64,000 nt of DNA from Schaalia sp. 19OD2882 (GTDB lineage: Bacteria; Actinomycetota; Actinomycetes; Actinomycetales; Actinomycetaceae): NCBI RefSeq assembly GCF_018986735.1, contig NZ_CP065521.1, forward strand, positions 1,116,001-1,180,000. The letters run 5' to 3'. The translations under genes and the position numbers were made by a program. This document shows, in pieces, positions 7,499 to 15,551 of this stretch. The notes under the pieces are model-generated. The model was not told the origin of the DNA, searched no databases, and was given only the letters and a program-made list of their open reading frames with translations. The number at the start of each line of letters is the position of its first letter. Positions within the stretch are counted from its first letter, which is position 1.

Positions 7499-8547
7499 TG
7501 GAGTGGCCGCAGCTCATCTCCACCCTTCTGGCCGGCCAGAGCCTCACCCGTGAGGACGCCTACGCCTTCATGGATGCCGTCATGGAGGGGGAGGTCCCCG
7601 AACCTCGACTGGCCGCCGCCCTGACGGCGCTGACCATCAAAGGTGTGACAGTGGCCGAGGTGCACGGCTTGGCCGACGCCATGCGAGACCACGCCCTGCC
7701 CACCGACCTACCCTCCGACTCCCTCGACATCGTGGGCACCGGTGGGGACGGGCACTTCACCGTCAACGTCTCGACCATGTCAGCGCTGGTGCTTGCGGCG
7801 ACGGGGGTCCCGGTGGTCAAGCACGGGAACCGGGCGTCGACCTCCGCCTCCGGGTCGGCCGACCTTCTTGAAGCCTTGGGCATCGACCTTGACCTGGCGC
7901 CGCAGAACCTCTCCCGTCTCTTCGACGAGGTCGGCATCGCCTTCCTCTTCGCCAACAAGTTCCACCCGTCCATGCGCTTTGCCGCCCCGGTGCGCCGCGC
8001 CCTGGCGTTCCCCACGGTCTTCAACCTGCTGGGGCCACTGACCAACCCGGCGCGCCCCAGGGCAGGCGCCTTCGGGGCCGCAAATGAAGCCAACGCGAGG
8101 ATCATCGCGGGGGTGTGCGCCCAGCGCGGCGTCGACGCGGTGGTGGTGCGAGGTCGCGACCTTGGCCTGGACGAGTTCTCCACGGTCGACGTCAACCAGG
8201 TCTGGCACGTCCACGGCGGAGTGGTCGACATCCACGAGATCGACGCCACCGAAACCTTCGGCATGGCCCGCGCCACCGTCGAGGACCTGCGTGGCGGAAC
8301 CCCCACGGACAATGCCGCCATCGCCGGCGAGGTCTTCGCGGGGCGCGGGCCCCGGGCCGTGCGCGACGCGGTGTGCCTCAATGTCGCGGCCGGACTCGTG
8401 GCCCATGGAAGCCCCGAGGTCCCCGCCGTGTCCGAAGCGCCGCTGGTCGACGGTCTTCGCCGGGGAGTCGAAGTCGCGCGCACGGTCCTGGACTCCGGCA
8501 AGGCCGCGCGGCTCGTCGAACGTTGGGTGGCCGCCGCCGCGAAGTGA
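7495..8547 (+). CDS. trpD: Anthranilate phosphoribosyltransferase
   Basis: Transfers phosphoribosyl from PRPP to anthranilate in tryptophan synthesis. The 350 residues show the PRPP loop GTGGDGHFTVNVST, the KHGNRASTSASGSADLLE segment that binds anthranilate and PRPP, and the HPSMRFAAPVRRALAFPT region. All are in the usual order and the protein has full family length. Two adjacent ATG codons (7495 and 7498) are possible starts; the first overlaps the upstream stop in an ATGA junction. No other trp gene is present, so this is a stand-alone trpD coupled to a receiver-like gene. It converges with sepH across a gap of about 40 bp. Confidence 0.95.
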   Translation: MMEWPQLISTLLAGQSLTREDAYAFMDAVMEGEVPEPRLAAALTALTIKGVTVAEVHGLADAMRDHALPTDLPSDSLDIVGTGGDGHFTVNVSTMSALVLAATGVPVVKHGNRASTSASGSADLLEALGIDLDLAPQNLSRLFDEVGIAFLFANKFHPSMRFAAPVRRALAFPTVFNLLGPLTNPARPRAGAFGAANEANARIIAGVCAQRGVDAVVVRGRDLGLDEFSTVDVNQVWHVHGGVVDIHEIDATETFGMARATVEDLRGGTPTDNAAIAGEVFAGRGPRAVRDAVCLNVAAGLVAHGSPEVPAVSEAPLVDGLRRGVEVARTVLDSGKAARLVERWVAAAAK

Positions 8548-8588
8548 CGGGGCAGTCCGGCCCGTGTCACCTGTGTCGGGGCAAGGCC

Positions 8589-9767
8589 TCAGGGCCTGGA
8601 GCCGAAGACGATCTCGTCCCAGGACGGCACTGAGCGCCTGCGGGAACGCTTCTTCGAAGGCTCCTCCTTCGGCTTGGTCTCCTCCACGGTCGCCGCAAGT
8701 GCCTGCGGGTCCAGGCCCGGCAGGGCGTCGTCGACAAGGTCCTCGGGCCGTCCGGCCCCAGTGGAGTCCTCCGGTGCGGGTGCGGCAAGGGCAAGGGGGG
8801 CGCCTCGTTTGGCGGTGGCCTCCGCGGTGTCCACCTCCGTGGGCTCTTCGGCATCCTCGGGCCGCCCGTCCTCGCGGTCGCCCTCCTTCGAGCGCACCCC
8901 CGCCAGGGAGTAGATCTGCGCCGACAGTGAGAGCTCCGACTCGTCCTCGTCCTCGTCCTGGCCGAGTTCCTCCGAGACGGACTCCGGGGGATCCGGGTAG
9001 GGCGCCGGGTACGGGGCGGGGAGGATCTCCAGGTCTGCGCCCTCGTCCTCGTCGTCCTGGTCGATGTCGATTTCCTGACGCTTGCCACGGGCGGCGTTGA
9101 GTTGGTCGAGAAGCGCCTCACGGGCACGCACGTCCGCGGCGTCGGCCCTCTCGCAGGCCGGAGGCTGGGCGGGCAGCGGTGTGAAGATCGCCGCCGAGGG
9201 AGTCTGGGAGATCGTCTCCGTCAGCCACTTCGCCTCCTGGTCGATGGCTTCGACGTGCCCGGCGGAGGTGAGGGTCCAGTGGGCACCGTGTTCGGCTGCA
9301 CCTTGGATGAAGGTCAGGCAGATCTGCCAGGGGGCGGCCTCCTCGCGGCGTGCACTCCATGACAGGGACGTGGGATCCACCCCGCGGGCGGCCAAACGGT
9401 CGACGACCAGGTCACCCATCCGCGGCGAGTCGGAGTCCGCACCGATGGTGCTCGCCAGGGCGCGCGCCAAGGCGAACTCCTTCTCGGCCTCCACGGGGCT
9501 GGCCCACTTCTGGACTTGGGAGACTTCCAGCCCGTGGTCGCAGGCGATCTCCGTGGGGCTGGCGCCGGCACGCAAAAGGGCCTGGATGTCCCTGGGGCGA
9601 AGCGGTGCCCGTCCGGGGGCCGGAACGGATTCGAGGACAGGGCGGTCCCGGCGCACACTGCCGCGGAGCTCATCGGTGATCTGGACGCTGTAGCGTTCAC
9701 CATTGGCGTCGGTGAAGACCAGTGTCTCGCCGTCAGCGCCGACCCCGAGAAGGTCGAGCTCGATCAT
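8589..9767 (-). CDS. sepH: Septation protein SepH (DUF3071)
   Basis: Actinobacterial cell-division factor that in Streptomyces binds FtsZ and promotes Z-ring assembly (known for the family). The ATG at 9767 follows AGGAGG, giving 392 residues. The conserved DUF3071 domain is N-terminal (about 1-165). It contains a helix-turn-helix-like stretch with LRPRDIQALLRAGASP, then GLEVSQVQKW. The remainder is acidic, low-complexity and probably disordered (Asp/Glu/Pro-rich, about 210-350). It ends in a basic SKKRSRRRSVPSWDEIVFG tail like the conserved C-terminal tail of SepH. It is monocistronic and divergent from the DUF4193 gene. Confidence 0.88.
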   Translation of the reverse strand: MIELDLLGVGADGETLVFTDANGERYSVQITDELRGSVRRDRPVLESVPAPGRAPLRPRDIQALLRAGASPTEIACDHGLEVSQVQKWASPVEAEKEFALARALASTIGADSDSPRMGDLVVDRLAARGVDPTSLSWSARREEAAPWQICLTFIQGAAEHGAHWTLTSAGHVEAIDQEAKWLTETISQTPSAAIFTPLPAQPPACERADAADVRAREALLDQLNAARGKRQEIDIDQDDEDEGADLEILPAPYPAPYPDPPESVSEELGQDEDEDESELSLSAQIYSLAGVRSKEGDREDGRPEDAEEPTEVDTAEATAKRGAPLALAAPAPEDSTGAGRPEDLVDDALPGLDPQALAATVEETKPKEEPSKKRSRRRSVPSWDEIVFGSRP

Positions 9768-9872
9768 GTGCACCTCCTGGCGTTGTCTGTCAAGAATCGT
9801 CGCAGATCCTCGCCAGCGCCACCGGAGCAGCACCCGCGTGTCCCGAAGTGCGCGATGGGGTGTGGCACGGGC

Positions 9873-9901
9873 GGGTGTCAAGTGTTATCCTCCCTGCGCC
9901 G
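9873..9901 (+). promoter_or_regulatory. Promoter of the DUF4193-DUF3710 block
   Basis: TGGCAC (9873-9878) and TATCCT (9896-9901) are spaced by 17 bp, upstream of the DUF4193 start at 9954. This would drive four closely spaced genes. Confidence 0.45.
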
Positions 9902-9953
9902 AGGTTCCTCCTCCCATGTCGAGGGTGGGTGACCCGGCGGAAGGGAAGGGACC

Positions 9954-10256
9954 ATGGCAACCGATTACGATGCTCCCCGCAAGAACGAGGACGACGTCGC
10001 CGAGGACTCCATCGAGGAACTCAAGGCCCGTCGCAACGACGCCGGTTCCGCGAACGTCGACGAGGACGAGAACGAGGTCGCCGAGAACTTCGAGCTTCCC
10101 GGCGCGGACTTGTCCAAGGAGGAACTCACCGTCCATGTCGTTCCCCGCCAGGACGACGAGTTCACCTGTTCCTCGTGCTTCCTCGTCCACCACGCCTCGC
10201 AACTCGACCACGTGGACGGGGCGGGTCTGCCCGTGTGCACCGAGTGCGCGATCTGA
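9954..10256 (+). CDS. DUF4193 zinc-ribbon-like protein
   Basis: Small conserved actinobacterial protein, 100 residues, function unknown. The N-terminal two thirds is strongly acidic with repeated Asp/Glu runs. The C-terminal third has two CxxC pairs (TCSSC and VCTEC) that would form a zinc ribbon. The ATG has GGGAAGGGACC upstream. Ten bases separate it from the DUF3710 gene, so they share a transcript. In mycobacteria the same family sits near dut and the ceo genes, which supports the assignment. Related proteins have been linked to RNA-polymerase-associated or RNA-binding roles, but nothing in this sequence proves that. Confidence 0.9.
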   Translation: MATDYDAPRKNEDDVAEDSIEELKARRNDAGSANVDEDENEVAENFELPGADLSKEELTVHVVPRQDDEFTCSSCFLVHHASQLDHVDGAGLPVCTECAI

Positions 10257-10265
10257 GGGGCGGCA

Positions 10266-10910
10266 GTGTTCTCCTTCAGGTCCCGTTCCGCCCACTCGCG
10301 CGCCGAGGAGTCGGCGCCGCGGCGTCTTCCCACGCTGAGGGACCCGGATCGCGTGTGGTCGCAGCCCGGCCCACGTGATGCCTCCGAGGTGAACCACTCG
10401 GTGGGCTACATCGACATGGGGTCACTGTGCGTGCCTGCCGTGCCCGGCATGCAGGTGCAGACGCAGATGGCCGACGACAAGCAGTCCGTCGTTCGCGTCA
10501 TGCTGGTCCTTGGCACCTCCGGCCTGCAGATATCGCTGGCGGCGGCCCCCCGGTCCGGCGGGGTCTGGGACGAGCTGCGCTCACAGATCATCGGTGGCCT
10601 GCAGGCCGACGGCGCCCGGGTGGAGCAGGTCAAGGGACGATACGGTACGGAGATCCTCGCCGACGTGCCCGTGACGACACCGGATGGCGGTACGGCCTCC
10701 TCGCGCATGCGCATCATCGGCCGCGAAGGTCCCCGCTGGTTCGCGCGCATCGACGTGCTGGGGCCTGCGGTGTCCTCCCAGGAGGATGCCCGGAACCTGG
10801 AGCAGGTCATCGACCGTCTCGTGGTCGTGCGTGACCAGCATCCGCGTGCCCGCCTGGACCTGCTGCCGATCCACCTGCCCGAGGGCGCAGGGGAGAGCTC
10901 CGGTGTCTGA
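10266..10910 (+). CDS. DUF3710 protein
   Basis: Conserved actinobacterial protein of unknown role, 214 residues. After a basic first 25 residues there is a compact domain. It includes the family pattern of a short GYIDMGSLCVPAVPGMQVQ segment, a hydrophobic SGLQISLAAAPRSGG stretch, and a GREGPRWFARIDVLGPA region. It has neither signal peptide nor membrane helix. The GTG start is 10 nt after the DUF4193 stop, and its own stop overlaps the next start by 8 nt. It therefore belongs to one operon with DUF4193, an OB-fold protein and DUF3159. The catalytic nature, if any, is not apparent. Confidence 0.88.
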   Translation: MFSFRSRSAHSRAEESAPRRLPTLRDPDRVWSQPGPRDASEVNHSVGYIDMGSLCVPAVPGMQVQTQMADDKQSVVRVMLVLGTSGLQISLAAAPRSGGVWDELRSQIIGGLQADGARVEQVKGRYGTEILADVPVTTPDGGTASSRMRIIGREGPRWFARIDVLGPAVSSQEDARNLEQVIDRLVVVRDQHPRARLDLLPIHLPEGAGESSGV

Positions 10911-11301
10911 GTGGTTGGTGTCCGCGTGGAAACGGCTGCGCAGTGGCCTCGCCTTGGCCGGGGCCTCCGCTTCGCGTGAGGGCGTGGAGGCCGAGGACGA
11001 GGACCGTGCGCGCCGTGAACGTGGCCGCATTGCCGTGTGCGACGTGCAGGAACGCGCCCAGGTCGTCCTTTTCGGATCATTGAGTTCCATGACCTTCCCG
11101 CCCGAAGGCGCAGCCGCCGTCCTGCGCGCCACCCTTCACGACGGTACCGGCACCATCGAGTTGCTCTGGCACGGTAGGCGCTCGATTCCTGGCCTGCACG
11201 TGGGCGCCAGGGTCGAGGTCGAAGGTGTGGCCGGCCGCCAAGGGGGGCTCCTGACCATCGTCAACCCCCTGTATCGTCTCGTCGCGCCGGAGCACGAATG
11301 A
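10903..11301 (+). CDS. OB-fold nucleic-acid-binding protein
   Basis: A 132-residue protein with a single OB-fold of the tRNA-anticodon/RecG-wedge type (about residues 45-125). Strand patterns such as AVLRATLHDGTGTIELLWHG and GARVEVEGVAG are typical of this fold. The GTG start overlaps the DUF3710 stop by 8 nt, and its stop overlaps the DUF3159 ATG. The gene sits in the same position in the conserved actinobacterial DUF3710-OB-DUF3159-ceo cluster. No partner nuclease or helicase domain is attached. Binding to nucleic acid is inferred from the fold only; the biological role is unknown. Confidence 0.8.
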   Translation: MSEWLVSAWKRLRSGLALAGASASREGVEAEDEDRARRERGRIAVCDVQERAQVVLFGSLSSMTFPPEGAAAVLRATLHDGTGTIELLWHGRRSIPGLHVGARVEVEGVAGRQGGLLTIVNPLYRLVAPEHE

Positions 11302-12014
11302 ACCCGCAGAACGAAGACACGTCCGTTGGTGGCCCGGCCTCGTCGAATGGGGGCGGATCCCCCATCGTCCGGCAGTTGGGTGACAAGACCTTCTCGTGGT
11401 CGGCCGTCATCGGCGGCCCCCGGGAGGTGGCCGAATCCGTCCTGCCCGCCGTGGTCTTCCTAGGGGTTTTCGTCCCGACCCGCAACCTCCTGTGGGCACT
11501 TGTCGCTGCTTGCGTGTTGGCCATCGTCTTCACCGTGGTGCGGCTGGTCCTGCGAGAAAGTCTCCTGCAGGCGATTTCCGGCCTGATGGGCGTGGCGCTG
11601 TCAGTGGCATTGGCCGCGTGGACCGGCAGGGGAGAGGACTACTTCTTGTGGGGCCTGGTCTCGGCAGGTCTGTTCGCCACCGTCCTGGGCCTGTCCGCCC
11701 TGGTCCGGCGCCCTTTGGTGGGAGTCGTCCTCGAGATGGTCTGGGGTCTTGCGCCCTCGTGGTGGCGGGATCCGCAGTGCAGGGAGCTTCGTCGACGCGC
11801 CCACTTGGTCACTTGGGCGTGGTGTGCGATGTTCGCCCTCAGGCTGGCCGTCCAGTACCCCTTGTGGAGCGCGGGAATGGTGGCCGAGCTGGGAGTGGCG
11901 AAGATGGTGCTGGGCTTGCCCCTCTTCGCCGTCCTGGCTTGGCTGACCTGGCTGCTCCTGCACCGTTTCGCGCCCAGTCGCACCGGGCAGGGGGCCCGGT
12001 CCGAGTCCGAGTGA
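11298..12014 (+). CDS. DUF3159 membrane protein
   Basis: Integral membrane protein of 238 residues with about five hydrophobic helices between residues 50 and 225. It begins with a short polar N-terminus and contains a FSWSAVIGGPREVAESVLP segment characteristic of DUF3159. The ATG overlaps the preceding stop (ATGA), so it is translationally coupled. It is the last gene of the DUF4193 operon and converges with the two TrkA genes across a short gap of 15 bp. Some family members are annotated as intracellular septation-like proteins, but this is not demonstrated and I leave the function open. Confidence 0.87.
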   Translation: MNPQNEDTSVGGPASSNGGGSPIVRQLGDKTFSWSAVIGGPREVAESVLPAVVFLGVFVPTRNLLWALVAACVLAIVFTVVRLVLRESLLQAISGLMGVALSVALAAWTGRGEDYFLWGLVSAGLFATVLGLSALVRRPLVGVVLEMVWGLAPSWWRDPQCRELRRRAHLVTWAWCAMFALRLAVQYPLWSAGMVAELGVAKMVLGLPLFAVLAWLTWLLLHRFAPSRTGQGARSESE

Positions 12015-12029
12015 GTCGGGGCAAGGGCC

Positions 12030-12743
12030 TCACCACGCGGCGTCCAGGTCCCCGGTTCCCTCGTCCTCGCCCCGCGGGCGCACCTCCACCATCCGTGCGA
12101 GCTCTCCGAGGACGGCCCGGTCCGTGTCCGGCACGAGGAGCACCAATTCGTCGCCGGACTCCAACAGGTCGTCGGCACCCGGGGTGATCGGTCGCCCGTC
12201 GCGCAGCAGCGCGGTCAGGGCCACGCGGGCCGGCCACTGGATGCGTCCGGCGGCCTGGCCGGACAGGGCCGACCCTTCGGGCAGGGTGAGCGCGTACATC
12301 GACACGTCGGAGTTGTTGAAGGAGAAGAGACGCACCGGGAGTCCCTCGCTGATGGCCTCTTCGACGAGGGCGGTGACAATACGCGAGGTGGACACGAGGA
12401 CGTCCACACCCCACGAAGCGTCGAAGAGCCACTCGTTCTTGGGATTCGTCAGTCGGGCCACGACACGGGGCACGGAGAATTCCGTCTTGGCCAGCAGGGA
12501 GATGACGAGATTCGCCTTGTCGTCACCGGTGGTGGCCACGAGGACGTCGGCATCGCCCACCCCCGCCTCGCGAAGCGCGTCCGGTGAACAGGCATCGGCC
12601 AGGACCCAGTCGGCCTCGGCCACGGAGGAGACGCGGATCTGGTCGGGCTGGTGGTCGATGAGGGTGACATCGTGACCGTGGTCGATGAGCTCCAGTGCGA
12701 CGGTCCGGCCGACGGCGCCGGCTCCTGCGATGACGATCTTCAC
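12030..12743 (-). CDS. TrkA/RCK potassium-uptake regulatory protein (CeoC-like)
   Basis: Cytoplasmic NAD-binding RCK protein that gates a K+ transporter. The 237 residues have an N-terminal Rossmann fold with the dinucleotide motif GAGAVG (residues 7-12) and the acidic ligand IDHQ at the end of strand two. This is followed by a TrkA_C domain (about 135-220). The GTG start lies 1 nt after the stop of the paralogue upstream, so the two are coupled. The C-terminal 15 residues are acidic and look disordered. In mycobacteria the matching genes are ceoB and ceoC. No TrkH/TrkG pore gene is in the window; the divergent KimA-like permease is a candidate partner. Confidence 0.9.
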   Translation of the reverse strand: MKIVIAGAGAVGRTVALELIDHGHDVTLIDHQPDQIRVSSVAEADWVLADACSPDALREAGVGDADVLVATTGDDKANLVISLLAKTEFSVPRVVARLTNPKNEWLFDASWGVDVLVSTSRIVTALVEEAISEGLPVRLFSFNNSDVSMYALTLPEGSALSGQAAGRIQWPARVALTALLRDGRPITPGADDLLESGDELVLLVPDTDRAVLGELARMVEVRPRGEDEGTGDLDAAW

Positions 12744-12744
12744 C

Positions 12745-13410
12745 TCATGCCTCCAACTTCGGTGCCCGGGTCAGGACACCCTTGACCTTGGTCGCGTCCT
12801 TGCCGGCGACGGCGAAGAAGAGCTGGTCGTGTTCCTGGACGACCAGGTCGGCCCGCGCGGGCACCACGGCGCCCAGTCGCGAGACGAAGGCGATCCGTTC
12901 TCCGGTGAGTTCTTCGACCATGGGGAAGGGCACGCCCAGCCAAGGAGCCACCGGGGTGGCCGTGACCAGCGAGACCATCCCCGACGGGTGGGTCCACGTG
13001 ACATCGGCCGAAGGTGGCAGCAGGCGGCGCAACACCGACTGGGCGGTCCGCTGGACGGTGGCGACGGTGGGGATTCCGAGGCGTTCGTAGACGATTGCGC
13101 GGGCCGGGTCGTTGATCCTGGCCACCGCTCTTTCGACGTGGAAGACCTCACGTGCCAGGCGGGCGGAGATGATGTTCGAGTTGTCTCCGCTGGAGACGGC
13201 CGCGAAGGCGTAGGCGTCCTTCAGCCCGGCCTGGCGCAGCACCTCCCTGTCCATTCCCAGGCCGGTGACGCGGCGGCCCGAGAAGTCCTGCGGCAGTCTG
13301 GCGAATGCCCGTGGGTCCGCGTCGATGACGCCCACCGAGTGTCCGTTCTGGTCCAAGGTGGTGGCCAGCAGGGCGCCCACCCGACCGCATCCCATGATGA
13401 CGAAGTGCAC
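12745..13410 (-). CDS. TrkA/RCK potassium-uptake regulatory protein (CeoB-like)
   Basis: Second RCK protein, 221 residues. It starts MHFVIMGCGRVGALLATTLD-like with the GCGRVG dinucleotide motif (7-12) and VIDADPRAF after strand two. A TrkA_C module occupies about 135-215. It is the first gene of the two-gene unit. The GTG at 13410 is preceded by TACGTT and six bases, a leaderless arrangement. It is divergent from the KimA-like permease, with about 110 bp between the starts, so both units can be co-regulated. The two RCK proteins probably form a hetero-oligomeric ring. The bound nucleotide (NAD, ATP or other) cannot be determined from sequence. Confidence 0.9.
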   Translation of the reverse strand: MHFVIMGCGRVGALLATTLDQNGHSVGVIDADPRAFARLPQDFSGRRVTGLGMDREVLRQAGLKDAYAFAAVSSGDNSNIISARLAREVFHVERAVARINDPARAIVYERLGIPTVATVQRTAQSVLRRLLPPSADVTWTHPSGMVSLVTATPVAPWLGVPFPMVEELTGERIAFVSRLGAVVPARADLVVQEHDQLFFAVAGKDATKVKGVLTRAPKLEA

Positions 13411-13416
13411 GGCTCA

Positions 13417-13422
13417 AACGTA
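13417..13422 (-). promoter_or_regulatory. -10 box (TACGTT) of the first TrkA gene, leaderless arrangement
   Basis: On the minus strand TACGTT is followed by TGAGCC and the GTG start at 13410. Confidence 0.45.
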
Positions 13423-13506
13423 CCGCGCGGACGCGGCACAGGACACTTTGCCGGTGCGCAGGCCCTCCGAGACGGGGCAGGTGGTCCCAGTCGCGGGCCG
13501 CAGGAC

Positions 13507-13512
13507 TACGCT
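13507..13512 (+). promoter_or_regulatory. -10 box (TACGCT) of the KimA-like permease gene
   Basis: TACGCT is followed by eight bases and the GTG at 13521, with no ribosome binding site in between. Confidence 0.45.
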
Positions 13513-13520
13513 GTGGCTTC

Positions 13521-15551
13521 GTGCGCGAAATGTTCACGCACGCCAAGCGCGTGCTCATCGGGCGACCCATGCGGTCGGATGCGGCTGGACACCAGCTCCT
13601 GTCCAAACGTGTGGCCCTGCCCGTCTTCGCATCGGATGCCCTGTCCTCGGTGGCCTACGCCCCCGACGAGATCCTCCTGACCCTGGCCCTTGCCGGTTCA
13701 CTGGCCGCCCTCCAGTCGTTCTGGGTCGGTGTGGCGGTGTCCGCGGTCCTGGCGGTCGTGGTCCTTTCCTACCGTCAGACGGTGCATGCCTACCCCAGCG
13801 GCGGAGGCGACTACGAGGTCGTCACGACCAACCTGGGCCCCACGTGGGGGCTCCTGGTCGCATCGGCGCTGCTGGTGGACTACGTCCTGACCGTCGCGGT
13901 CTCGGTGTCCTCGGGCGCCCACTACCTCACCACCGCGGTGCCGTGGCTCGACGGTCACGAGGTGGTCATTGCCGTCACCCTGGTAGCGGTCCTCACCGTC
14001 CTCAACCTGCGCGGTACGAAGGAGGCCGGTCTGGCCTTCGCCATCCCCACCTACGTGTACATGCTCTCCATCGCCCTGATGGTGGTCGTCGGCTTCGTGA
14101 AGATGGCCACTGGCACACTGGGGGCGGCGCCCACGGCCCAGTACGACCTCGTGCCCGAGGCCACGCACGCGGAAGGACTTGTGGGTCTGGGAGGAGCGTT
14201 CCTCCTCATGCGAGCCTTCTCCTCCGGCTGTGCGGCACTGACCGGTGTGGAGGCCATCTCCAACGGCGTCCCCGTCTTCCGACGCCCAAAGTCCCGCAAT
14301 GCCGCCACCACTTTGGGACTGCTCGGTTCGATCGCTGCCGCCATGATGCTCTCGATCCTCGTCCTTGCGCGAGCCAGCGGGGTCAAGGTCGTCGAGAATC
14401 CGGCCACTCAACTGGTGTTGAACGGAAAGAGCGTCGGCGACATCGACATGGATCCCGCGATCGGTCAGATCGCCAAGGCCGTCTTCGGCGACGGGTCCGT
14501 CTTGTTCTACCTCGTCACCGTCGTCACGGGCCTCATCCTGGTCCTGGCGGCCAACACTGCCTTCAACGGCTTCCCGACCCTGGCTTCGGTGCTCTCCCAC
14601 GACTCCTTCCTGCCCCGCCAGTTGCACGAGCGGGGAGACCGCCTGTCCTATTCCAACGGAATCCTCGCCCTGGCGGTGGCGGCAGGGGTCCTCATCGTCG
14701 CCTTCGACGCGGAGGTCACACGACTCATCCAGCTCTACGTGGTCGGCGTCTTCGTGTCCTTCACCCTGTCCCAGCTGGGAATGATCCGACATTGGAACCG
14801 CCGACTGCGCACCCCGCAAAGTGGCGACGAGCGTTCGGCCGCGCTGCGTTCCAGGGCTGTCAACGTCGTCGGTTTCATGGCGACCGCCCTGGTTCTCGGC
14901 GTGGTCCTCGTGACCAAGTTCAGCCATGGAGCATGGATCACGTTGCTGCTCATGGCTCTGGTCTTCGTCGTCCAAAAGCTCATCCGCAGTCACTACGACG
15001 CCACCGCCGTACAACTCCGGGTCGAGGACTGGTCGGCCAAACGCGCTCTGCCGACACGTGTGCGGGCCCTGGTCCTCGTCTCGGGCCTGTCGAAGCCCGC
15101 CATGCGGGCCGTGGCAACCGCCCGCGCCGCATCGCCCTCGTCCCTGGAACTGGTCAGCGTCGTGCGTGACTCCTCCGAGGAGGAGCGCATCCGTACGGCG
15201 TGGGAGGCTTCCGGGCTGCCTCTGCCGCTGACGCTGGTCTCCTCCCCCTACCGGGACGTCACCGGAGTGGTCACCCAGTACGTGCGGGACCTCAGACGCA
15301 GCAACCCGGGAGAGATGCTCGTCGTCTACGTCCCCGAGTTCCTCGTGAGGCACTGGTGGGAGAACGGGTTGCACAACGGGACGGCCGCCGCCTTGCGCCG
15401 TTCGCTGGTGAGGATCCCGGGTGTCGTCCTCACCTTCGTGCCGTGGATGCTCGGCGAGGACGACGTCGTCGAGGGGCGCCAACTCGTCAACGACCCGTTC
15501 CGTCCGGCACTGCAGGCTCCACCACGTGTCAAGGAGGATGAGTCACGGTGA
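13521..15551 (+). CDS. APC-superfamily permease, KimA-like K+ importer candidate
   Basis: Membrane transporter of 676 residues. The first 480 hold about twelve hydrophobic helices and the last 190 form a cytoplasmic domain. Several signature stretches closely resemble Bacillus KimA, a proton-coupled K+ importer: FASDALSSVAYAPDEIL (36-52), SYRQTVHAYPSGGGDYEV, SSGCAALTGVEAISN, and the NTAFNGFPTLASVL turn. The divergent RCK gene pair fits a K+ role. Amino-acid transport is the alternative, since the superfamily is mixed. The GTG at 13521 is directly preceded by a -10-like box. The stop overlaps the next start (GTGA). No c-di-AMP riboswitch is visible in the short leader. Confidence 0.82.
   Translation: MREMFTHAKRVLIGRPMRSDAAGHQLLSKRVALPVFASDALSSVAYAPDEILLTLALAGSLAALQSFWVGVAVSAVLAVVVLSYRQTVHAYPSGGGDYEVVTTNLGPTWGLLVASALLVDYVLTVAVSVSSGAHYLTTAVPWLDGHEVVIAVTLVAVLTVLNLRGTKEAGLAFAIPTYVYMLSIALMVVVGFVKMATGTLGAAPTAQYDLVPEATHAEGLVGLGGAFLLMRAFSSGCAALTGVEAISNGVPVFRRPKSRNAATTLGLLGSIAAAMMLSILVLARASGVKVVENPATQLVLNGKSVGDIDMDPAIGQIAKAVFGDGSVLFYLVTVVTGLILVLAANTAFNGFPTLASVLSHDSFLPRQLHERGDRLSYSNGILALAVAAGVLIVAFDAEVTRLIQLYVVGVFVSFTLSQLGMIRHWNRRLRTPQSGDERSAALRSRAVNVVGFMATALVLGVVLVTKFSHGAWITLLLMALVFVVQKLIRSHYDATAVQLRVEDWSAKRALPTRVRALVLVSGLSKPAMRAVATARAASPSSLELVSVVRDSSEEERIRTAWEASGLPLPLTLVSSPYRDVTGVVTQYVRDLRRSNPGEMLVVYVPEFLVRHWWENGLHNGTAAALRRSLVRIPGVVLTFVPWMLGEDDVVEGRQLVNDPFRPALQAPPRVKEDESR

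Noticed and set aside
13411..13520. Possible c-di-AMP (ydaO) riboswitch before the KimA-like gene
   Set aside because: Only about 110 bp separate the divergent starts and the transcript appears leaderless, so there is no room for the riboswitch.
13698..15482. A 594-codon minus-strand frame opposite the KimA-like permease
   Set aside because: Its Gly/Asp/His-rich translation is typical of the reverse strand of a membrane protein gene, and the opposite frame has clear family motifs.
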